Shown one piece after another: positions 1 to 4,284 of a stretch of 5,273 bases of DNA (position 1 is its first letter; each line of letters opens with the position of its first letter). The stretch spans positions 1 to 5,273 of the forward strand of contig JADGIB010000259.1 of NCBI GenBank assembly GCA_019683665.1. Direction: 5' to 3'. The DNA comes from Solirubrobacteraceae bacterium (lineage in GTDB: Bacteria > Actinomycetota > Thermoleophilia > Solirubrobacterales > Solirubrobacteraceae). The notes under the pieces were generated by a model that saw only the letters and a list, made by a program, of their open reading frames with translations, was not told the DNA's origin and made no database searches. The translations under genes and the position numbers were made by a program.

Positions 1-106
1 CGCCGGGGACGACGGCGGCGGCCGTCGCGGCGACCGCTCCGGCCCGGCGGCCGGGGGACCCGGGCGGCGCGCCCGCGCGGCCCCGGCGCCGGGCGATGCC
101 GCCGGC
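1..106. other. GC-rich flank without a supported gene; hairpin-forming
   Basis: No convincing reading frame is visible here. The stretch lies just downstream of the minus-strand peptidase stop codon. It contains several short perfect inverted repeats: GACGGC/GCCGTC (11-16 with 21-26), CCCGG/CCGGG (43-47 with 51-55), CGGGCG/CGCCCG (61-66 with 70-75), and the palindrome CCCGGCGCCGGG (82-93). None is followed by a T-tract on either strand, so a classical intrinsic terminator cannot be claimed. The hairpins could assist termination of the peptidase transcript, but in DNA this GC-rich such repeats also arise by chance. The 3' end of a neighbouring gene cannot be excluded. Confidence 0.4.
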
Positions 107-1405
107 TCAGGCGCCGCGTGCGCGCGACGCCGAGCCCGGCAGGTCCCAGCTCTTCAGCGACGGCAGCGGGTCGATCGGGCGCCCGCCCTCGTACCAGCCG
201 GGGGCCGACCAGATCTCGAAGTGCAGGTGGCAGCCGCTGGCGGCGCCGGTGTCGCCGACGTAGCCGATCACCTCGCCGGTCTCGACGCGGTCGCCCTTGT
301 CGGGCAGCGCCGGCGCCTGCAGGTGCATGTAGGCGAAGTCGCGGCCGGTCCCGTCGCCGTCGATGACGAGGTAGTTGCCGGCGCGGGCGTGGGTGCCCTT
401 GAACTGCACGGCGCCGCCGCGGGCGGCGACGATCGGCGTCCCGCACTCGGCGAACACGTCCTGGCCCTCGTGCCCGCGGCCGCCGCCGAAGCGGGCGGCG
501 CCCTCGCCGTAGCGGTGCGGGCCGTCGATCGGGAACGCGTACGGGCGCAGCTCGACGGTCTCGGCGACCTCCGGGGCCGGCGCCGCCTGCGCCGCGCTCG
601 CGGTCGGGGCGCCGGCGGCCGCGGGCGCGGCCGCCGCCGTCCACACCTGGAACTGGAACCGCTCGCGCCGGGACGGGACCTGCCTGCCGACCCTGCCGTT
701 CCACAGGACCGCCTGCTCGGCGCCCGGCGCCACCGGCGGGGTCGACCAGCGCCGCACGATCGCGCCGTCGGAGACCCGCACGAGCGCGACCGACAGCGCG
801 GTCGGGGCCGGCGCCTTCACGCGGACGCGCAGCGTCGCCGGGGTGGCGCCCGCGTAGTAGACGGTCCTGGACGTGACGCGCGCCTCCAGCGTGGCCGAGG
901 CGGCGGTGTCGGCGACGACGCGCGCGGTCGACGGGCCGGTGACGGCCTCCTCCTCGGCGGCGGCGCCGATGCGGACCTGGTCGCGGCTGGGGGCCGAGGC
1001 GGGGGCGTCGCCGCCCTGGACGGCGAGCGGCCCGTCGGCGGCGCCCAACGGGACGACGACGTCGACGCTCGTGCCGCGCACGCGGGTGGCCCGGGCGGCG
1101 ACGTCGTCGGCCTCGCCGGGGCCGCCGAGGAAGACGACCTCCTCGACCGCGCCGAGGTTCGTGCCCTTCACGCGCAGCGTCGCGCCCGGCTCGACCGCGT
1201 CGAGCGCGACGCATCCGGAGCGGCACGCGACGGCCGAGATCGCGGGGGCGGGGGCGGCGGTCGCGCCGCCCGCGCCGGCGCCGCCGGCCTTCACCTGGCC
1301 GTGGGCCGAGCCGGCGCCGGCCGCGGCGCCCGCGGACGCGCACAGCGCCGCGAGGCCGATCGTGATCGTCCGGGTTCGCTCGTGCCGGAGCACGCTCTTC
1401 TTCAC
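107..1405 (-). CDS. Secreted M23 family (LytM-type) peptidoglycan endopeptidase with IPT/TIG-like and FlgD-Ig-like domains
   Basis: Predicted zinc metallopeptidase of 432 residues that cuts peptide cross-bridges or stems in peptidoglycan outside the membrane. The N-terminus is a signal peptide: basic start (KKSVLRHERTR), hydrophobic Ala-rich core to about residue 32, likely cleavage near 36. Residues 55-146 look like an IPT/TIG Ig-like domain (VEPGATLRVKGTNLG). Residues 180-257 resemble a FlgD-type Ig domain (VLWNGRVGRQVPSRRERFQFQVW). An Ala/Pro-rich linker (258-285) leads to the M23 domain (288-412). All expected zinc and catalytic residues are present: H312 and D316 in HEGQD, H361 in YMHL, and H393 and H395 in GCHLHFE, so it should be active. 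I chose the GTG start at 1405 because AGGAG (1420-1416) lies 10 nt upstream and the signal peptide begins there. The frame stays open to an ATG at 1600, but that extension is Arg/Pro-rich and lies inside the riboswitch. The fold call is firm; the exact substrate bond is unknown. Confidence 0.93.
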   Translation of the reverse strand: MKKSVLRHERTRTITIGLAALCASAGAAAGAGSAHGQVKAGGAGAGGATAAPAPAISAVACRSGCVALDAVEPGATLRVKGTNLGAVEEVVFLGGPGEADDVAARATRVRGTSVDVVVPLGAADGPLAVQGGDAPASAPSRDQVRIGAAAEEEAVTGPSTARVVADTAASATLEARVTSRTVYYAGATPATLRVRVKAPAPTALSVALVRVSDGAIVRRWSTPPVAPGAEQAVLWNGRVGRQVPSRRERFQFQVWTAAAAPAAAGAPTASAAQAAPAPEVAETVELRPYAFPIDGPHRYGEGAARFGGGRGHEGQDVFAECGTPIVAARGGAVQFKGTHARAGNYLVIDGDGTGRDFAYMHLQAPALPDKGDRVETGEVIGYVGDTGAASGCHLHFEIWSAPGWYEGGRPIDPLPSLKSWDLPGSASRARGA

Positions 1406-1415
1406 CGCTGACCTA

Positions 1416-1420
1416 CTCCT
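1416..1420 (-). promoter_or_regulatory. Shine-Dalgarno site of the M23 peptidase gene
   Basis: AGGAG on the minus strand, 10 nt before the GTG at 1405. It decides the start over in-frame ATGs further upstream. It begins only about two bases after the 3' strand of the riboswitch's closing stem. The sequence CAAGGA (1422-1417) that includes it is exactly complementary to an aptamer hairpin loop, so access by the ribosome may depend on the aptamer fold. Confidence 0.8.
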
Positions 1421-1422
1421 TG

Positions 1423-1588
1423 CGTCGGGCCTACGGGGTGAGCTGACGGGCTCGCGCGGCAAGGACCGCGCTACCGGCGCCGGACGCCGGATTCGCCCCC
1501 GGGGCCGGTGGTCGGCCGGCCCCATGTGGGTCCCCCGTTCCACGCGCCGCCGGCGGAACGGCGGGCGCGGATTCGGCAGGGTCTGACG
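1423..1588 (-). ncRNA. ydaO/yuaA-class cyclic-di-AMP riboswitch
   Basis: The minus-strand leader of the peptidase gene carries the conserved blocks of the ydaO/yuaA aptamer in the right order: GCCGAATCC (1577-1569), GGGGACCCA (1535-1527), GGGGGCGAATCC (1500-1489), GGTAG (1475-1471), and the hallmark 3' block CCCGTCAGCTCACCCCGTAG (1450-1431) followed by GC. The predicted stems are perfect: CGTTCC/GGAACG (1560-1555 with 1541-1536), GGGGCCGG/CCGGCCCC (1523-1516 with 1508-1501), CCGGCG/CGCCGG (1490-1485 with 1479-1474) and GCGCGG/CCGCGC (1471-1466 with 1459-1454). GCC (1577-1575) with GGC (1431-1429), plus CGTC/GACG (1588-1585 with 1426-1423), would close the structure. This class binds c-di-AMP and commonly turns expression off, often ahead of wall hydrolases in actinobacteria. 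No U-tract terminator follows, so control is more likely translational or by another route. The exact ends are approximate. Confidence 0.92.
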
Positions 1589-1590
1589 GT

Positions 1591-1626
1591 GTGGCACCAT
1601 ATACGGGCCGCCGGAGCGACTGCCAC
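1591..1626. repeat. Dyad flanking the M23 promoter (GTGGCA ... TGCCAC)
   Basis: On the plus strand GTGGCA (1591-1596) and its exact reverse complement TGCCAC (1621-1626) are separated by 24 bp, with centres 30 bp apart (about three helical turns). One arm is the proposed -35 hexamer and the other lies at the proposed transcription start. It could be a two-site operator, but a 6-bp match may be chance. Confidence 0.25.
1598..1626 (-). promoter_or_regulatory. Candidate promoter of the riboswitch-M23 transcript
   Basis: A -35-like GTGGCA (1626-1621; four of six matches to TTGACA) is separated by 17 bp from a -10-like TATATG (1603-1598; four of six matches to TATAAT). Transcription would begin near 1591, only a few bases before the riboswitch's closing stem at 1588, which supports the placement. 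This is inferred from spacing and consensus only. An overlapping TATGGT (1601-1596) is an alternative -10. Confidence 0.5.
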
Positions 1627-1640
1627 GTCGCCGGCCGCAG

Positions 1641-1661
1641 AATCCGCTGACTTCGCGGATT
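1641..1661. repeat. Perfect 7-bp inverted repeat in the divergent intergenic region
   Basis: AATCCGC (1641-1647) and GCGGATT (1655-1661) are exact reverse complements around a 7-nt loop (TGACTTC). The element lies between the two divergent transcription units. If transcribed as part of the rplM leader it would form a hairpin; if the -10-like TATCCT at 1665 is used, it sits in the promoter spacer and would instead be a candidate operator. It is less GC-rich than its surroundings, which makes chance pairing somewhat less likely. Confidence 0.45.
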
Positions 1662-1664
1662 GCC

Positions 1665-1670
1665 TATCCT
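1665..1670 (+). promoter_or_regulatory. Candidate -10 element for the rplM operon
   Basis: TATCCT fits the actinobacterial TAnnnT -10 pattern and lies 39 bp before the rplM ATG, giving a leader of roughly 33 nt. No good -35 hexamer is present at 16-18 bp upstream, so this is a weak call. An operon promoter is expected in 1589-1700, because the upstream gene is divergent. Confidence 0.25.
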
Positions 1671-1678
1671 CTGTCCCC

Positions 1679-1698
1679 GGCCGCGCCCTGACGCGGCC
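1679..1698 (+). promoter_or_regulatory. Hairpin in the rplM 5' leader
   Basis: GGCCGCG (1679-1685) and CGCGGCC (1692-1698) form a perfect 7-bp stem with a 6-nt loop, ending 11 nt before the rplM ATG. It occupies the place where a Shine-Dalgarno sequence would normally be presented. It could be a translational control element, for instance an L13 leader bound by the ribosomal protein, but I do not recognise a known leader family. Confidence 0.4.
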
Positions 1699-1709
1699 CT
1701 CTCGCTGCC

Positions 1710-2144
1710 ATGACCAAGACTTACGTTGCCACCCCCGCGACCGCCGAGCGCAACTGGCTCGTCGTCGACGCGGCCGGCCAGACCCTCGGGCGGCTGGCCA
1801 CTCAGATCGCCGACGCCCTGCGCGGCAAGCGCAAGCCCGAGTACACCCCGCATTGCGACACGGGCGACTTCGTCGTGGTCGTGAACGCCGAGAAGATCCA
1901 GGTGACGGGCAACAAGCGCTCCGAGAAGCGCTACTACCGCCACTCCGGGTACCCCGGCGGCCTCAAGAGCCGCACGCTCGAGGAGATGCTGGAGCGTCGG
2001 CCCGAGGAGGTCATCCGCCTCGCCGTGAAGGGCATGATGCCCCGCAACCGCCTCGCTCGGAAGCAGCTCACGAAGCTGAAGGTGTACGCCGGCCCGGACC
2101 ATCCGCACGCCGCCCAGAAGCCGCAACCCATGGAGATCGCGTAA
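1710..2144 (+). CDS. rplM: 50S ribosomal protein L13
   Basis: Encodes L13 of the large ribosomal subunit, an early-assembling protein that contacts 23S rRNA. The 144-residue length matches the family (about 142-147). The N-terminal block RNWLVVDAAGQTLGRLAT (14-31) is followed by LRGKRKPEYTPHCDTGDFVVVVNAEKI (38-63), then RYYRHSGYPGG (74-84), and VKGMMPRNRLARKQLTKLKVYAGPDHPHAAQKP (106-138). The ATG at 1710 gives the normal N-terminus. No Shine-Dalgarno sequence is visible before it: the preceding bases (CCCTCTCGCTGCC) are pyrimidine-rich and follow a hairpin. It is the first gene of the plus-strand cluster and is followed after 4 nt by rpsI, the usual L13-S9 pair. Sequence and codon use look ordinary for the window. 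Confidence 0.98.
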   Translation: MTKTYVATPATAERNWLVVDAAGQTLGRLATQIADALRGKRKPEYTPHCDTGDFVVVVNAEKIQVTGNKRSEKRYYRHSGYPGGLKSRTLEEMLERRPEEVIRLAVKGMMPRNRLARKQLTKLKVYAGPDHPHAAQKPQPMEIA

Positions 2145-2148
2145 GGCA

Positions 2149-2520
2149 ATGGCCGACGACGCCACCCCGCAGGACGAGCAGCGCGACGAGCCCGAGGCCC
2201 CGCAGGCCGAGGCCGCCGCCGAGGAGACTTCGCCGGCCGAGGAGGCCGCGCCCGTCGAGCAGCCCGCCGCCGAGGCCGAGGCGCCCGCCGCGGAGGCCGA
2301 GACGGACGCGCCCCAGGCCGAGGCCGACGTCGAGGAGGACGAGGAGGAGGAGCCCGCGCCGCGCGAGAAGCCGGCGATCCCGGGCATGGACCTCCAGCCC
2401 GACATCGTCCCCGAGGGCGTCGACCCGCTCGCCCGCTCCGAGGCCGAGGCCGAGGAGGAGGCCGCCGCCGAGGCGGCCGCCGAGGACGAGGAGGTCGACG
2501 ACCAGCCCGTCGCCGCGACG
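2149..2520 (+). repeat. Low-complexity GCC/GAG coding repeat (Ala/Glu tract of S9)
   Basis: The first ~370 bases of rpsI are dominated by imperfectly repeated GAG and GCC codons (GAGGCCGAG units), most dense at 2200-2360 and 2435-2500. The tract is broken by ordinary sequence around 2365-2430. Such runs can change length by slippage, so extension length may vary between strains. The reading frame is intact here. Confidence 0.6.
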
Positions 2521-2922
2521 ATCGACCTGGGGGCGAGCGCCCGCTACACGGCCACCGGCAAGCGCAAGACCGCGATCGCCCGCGTCATCCTCAAGCCTGG
2601 AACCGGCCAGTACACGATCAACGGCAAGACCCTCGACGAGTACTTCCCGCGGGTCACGCTGCAGAAGAACATCCGCCAGCCGCTCGAGGCCGTCGGGTAC
2701 GAGGACCGCATGGACGTCATCGCGACGATGACGGGCGGCGGCGTCTCGGCCCAGGCCGGCGCCCTGCGCCACGGCATCTCGCGCGCGCTGCTGGAGGCCG
2801 ACCCGAACCTGCGCGGCGAGCTGAAGCGCCGCGGCTTCCTCACGCGCGACTCGCGCGCCAAGGAGCGCAAGAAGGCCGGCCTCAAGAAGGCGCGCAAGCG
2901 GCCGCAGTTCTCCAAGCGCTAG
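2149..2922 (+). CDS. rpsI: 30S ribosomal protein S9 with long acidic N-terminal extension
   Basis: Encodes S9 of the small subunit, whose basic C-terminal tail reaches the ribosomal P site. The S9 fold covers about residues 131-257: RYTATGKRKTAIARVILKPG, the TGGGVSAQAGALRHGISRALL block (195-215), and the terminal RPQFSKR with its conserved final Lys-Arg. At 257 residues it is much longer than standard S9 (about 130; 150-170 in many actinobacteria). The extra N-terminus is Ala/Glu-rich low complexity: residues 1-120 have 44 Asp/Glu but only 4 Lys/Arg. Two acidic tracts flank a less biased island around residues 73-98 (KPAIPGMDLQPDIVPEGVDPL). The ATG at 2149 is 4 nt after the rplM stop, so translational coupling is likely; GGAG at 2132-2135 and AAGG at 2143-2146 are poorly spaced. 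An internal ATG at residue 80 is a less likely start. The S9 identity is certain; the role of the extension is unknown. Confidence 0.97.
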   Translation: MADDATPQDEQRDEPEAPQAEAAAEETSPAEEAAPVEQPAAEAEAPAAEAETDAPQAEADVEEDEEEEPAPREKPAIPGMDLQPDIVPEGVDPLARSEAEAEEEAAAEAAAEDEEVDDQPVAATIDLGASARYTATGKRKTAIARVILKPGTGQYTINGKTLDEYFPRVTLQKNIRQPLEAVGYEDRMDVIATMTGGGVSAQAGALRHGISRALLEADPNLRGELKRRGFLTRDSRAKERKKAGLKKARKRPQFSKR

Positions 2923-2934
2923 CCGTCTCCGGCC

Positions 2935-2939
2935 GGGAG
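2935..2939 (+). promoter_or_regulatory. Shine-Dalgarno site of glmM
   Basis: GGGAG, 9 nt before the ATG at 2949. It is the only well-placed Shine-Dalgarno among the four plus-strand genes and supports independent translation initiation of glmM within the operon. Confidence 0.7.
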
Positions 2940-2948
2940 CCGCGGAAC

Positions 2949-4265
2949 ATGGCCCGCAAGCTGTTCGGCACGGACGGGGTCCGTGGCGAGGTCGGGACGT
3001 TCCTCACCCCCGACCTCGCGCTCAGCCTCGGCCGGGCCGCGACCGCCGGACTGCCCGCGCCCGCGTCCGGGGACGCCCCGCGCGTCCTCGTCATCCGCGA
3101 CACGCGCGAGTCCGGCCAGATGCTCCAGGCGGCGCTGGCGGCCGGCATCACGGCCGCCGGCGGCGACGCCCTGCTGGGCGGGGTGCTGCCGACCCCGGCG
3201 GCGCCCCTGCTCGTGCGCCGCTACGGCTTCGACCTGGCGGCGGTCATCAGCGCCTCGCACAACCCGTACGCCGACAACGGGATCAAGTTCTTCGGCCCGG
3301 ACGGCTTCAAGCTGTCCGACGACGCCGAGCTGGAGATCGAGCGGCGCATGGAGGCCGGGGTCGGCCCCGCCGAGCGCATCGGCCGGGTCCACGACCTGCA
3401 CGGCACCCAGGAGGACTACCTGCGCGAGCTCGCCGTCCGCTTCGACGGGCTCGACCTCTCCGGCCTGCGCGTCCTGCTCGACTGCGCCAACGGCGCGACG
3501 TTCGCGGTCGCGCCCGAGATCTTCTGCCGCCTCGGCGCCGACGTGACGACCGTCGCCGCCGAGCCCGACGGCCGCAACATCAACGCCGGCTGCGGCTCCA
3601 CGCACGTCGAGGCGCTCGCCGGCCGGGTCGCCGAGGGCGGCTTCGACGTCGGCTTCGCCTTCGACGGCGACGGCGACCGCGTCCTCGCCGTCGACCGCCG
3701 CGGCGCCGTCGTCGACGGCGACGAGCTCGTCGCGCTCGCCGCCCTCCACCTGAAGGTCGAGGGCGTCGCGATGACGGTCATGACGAACTACGGCTTCCAC
3801 GCCGCGATGACCGCCGCCGGCGTCGAGGTCGCGACGACGAAGGTCGGCGACCGCTACGTCCTCGAGGAGCTGCGCGCCCGCGGCTGGCGCCTCGGCGGCG
3901 AGCAGTCCGGCCACATCATCGACATGGCGTTCTGCCCGTCGGGCGACGGGATCGCCAGCGCGCTGCTGACGCTCGAGGCGCTCGGCGGCGGCGACCTCGC
4001 CGACCGCCGCGCGATGGAGAAGCTGCCGCAGAAGCTCGTCAACGTCCGCGTCGCCGACCGCCGGGCGACGATGGAGCACCCCGACGTCGCCGCCGCCGTC
4101 GAGCGCGAGTCCGCGGCGCTGGAGGGGCGCGGCCGCGTCCTGCTGCGCCCCAGCGGCACCGAGCCGCTCGTGCGCGTCATGGTCGAGGCGCCGACGGCGC
4201 AGGAGGCCGACGAGGCCTGCGAGCGCCTCGTAGCGGTCGTGACCGCCGCCGCCCGAGCCGCCTGA
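2949..4265 (+). CDS. glmM: Phosphoglucosamine mutase
   Basis: Interconverts glucosamine-6-phosphate and glucosamine-1-phosphate in the cytoplasm, the step between GlmS and GlmU towards UDP-GlcNAc. This is an alpha-D-phosphohexomutase of 438 residues, close to the usual 445-450. It starts with the GlmM signature KLFGTDGVRG (4-13). The phosphoserine loop ISASHNPYADNGIK (100-113) has the catalytic Ser at 103. The Mg-binding loop FDGDGDR (238-244) supplies Asp 239, 241 and 243. The sugar-recognition loop is GEQSGH (317-322), which with the FGTDG start favours GlmM over other mutases. The C-terminal phosphate-binding loop is RPSGTEPLVRV (400-410). All key residues are intact, so it should be active after Ser phosphorylation. 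GGGAG (2935-2939) lies 9 nt before the ATG. It follows rpsI by 26 nt with no terminator between, so it is probably co-transcribed. Confidence 0.98.
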   Translation: MARKLFGTDGVRGEVGTFLTPDLALSLGRAATAGLPAPASGDAPRVLVIRDTRESGQMLQAALAAGITAAGGDALLGGVLPTPAAPLLVRRYGFDLAAVISASHNPYADNGIKFFGPDGFKLSDDAELEIERRMEAGVGPAERIGRVHDLHGTQEDYLRELAVRFDGLDLSGLRVLLDCANGATFAVAPEIFCRLGADVTTVAAEPDGRNINAGCGSTHVEALAGRVAEGGFDVGFAFDGDGDRVLAVDRRGAVVDGDELVALAALHLKVEGVAMTVMTNYGFHAAMTAAGVEVATTKVGDRYVLEELRARGWRLGGEQSGHIIDMAFCPSGDGIASALLTLEALGGGDLADRRAMEKLPQKLVNVRVADRRATMEHPDVAAAVERESAALEGRGRVLLRPSGTEPLVRVMVEAPTAQEADEACERLVAVVTAAARAA

Positions 4266-4270
4266 GGCGC

Positions 4271-4276
4271 TACCGT
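4271..4276 (+). promoter_or_regulatory. Candidate -10 element for a leaderless glmS transcript
   Basis: TACCGT fits TAnnnT and ends 8 nt before the glmS ATG, the distance at which actinobacterial leaderless transcripts begin at the start codon. The glmM-glmS gap lacks a well-spaced Shine-Dalgarno, which is consistent with leaderless initiation. No clear -35 is visible in the end of glmM. This is an inference from short motifs. Confidence 0.3.
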
Positions 4277-4284
4277 CACCTGCC

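Noticed and set aside
61..93. Intrinsic terminator for the M23 transcript
   Set aside because: GC-rich stems exist, but none is followed by a T-tract on either strand, and similar palindromes occur throughout DNA of this composition.
1324..1405. Lipoprotein signal for the M23 protein (Cys at residue 22)
   Set aside because: The residue before the Cys is Leu (AALC), which does not fit a lipobox, and the Cys lies in the middle of the hydrophobic core. A standard signal peptide fits better.
221..1411. Plus-strand open frame (396 codons) opposite the M23 peptidase gene
   Set aside because: Its Arg/Gly/Ala low-complexity translation mirrors the peptidase codons, while the minus strand has a signal peptide, zinc ligands and a Shine-Dalgarno.
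1640..1663. Second, degenerate riboswitch copy upstream (minus-strand GGCAATCCGCG and GTCAGCGG resemble aptamer pieces)
   Set aside because: Only two short fragments match. The spacing is wrong and no other conserved blocks are present; the similarity is explained by the 7-bp inverted repeat.
1508..2731. Plus-strand open frame (407 codons) spanning the rplM promoter, rplM and rpsI
   Set aside because: It is out of frame with L13 and S9, becomes almost pure Arg/Pro/Ser over the S9 acidic tract, and crosses the intergenic region.
4266..4284. glmS ribozyme upstream of glmS
   Set aside because: Only 19 nt separate glmM from glmS, far too short for the ribozyme, and no ribozyme core sequence is visible at the end of glmM.
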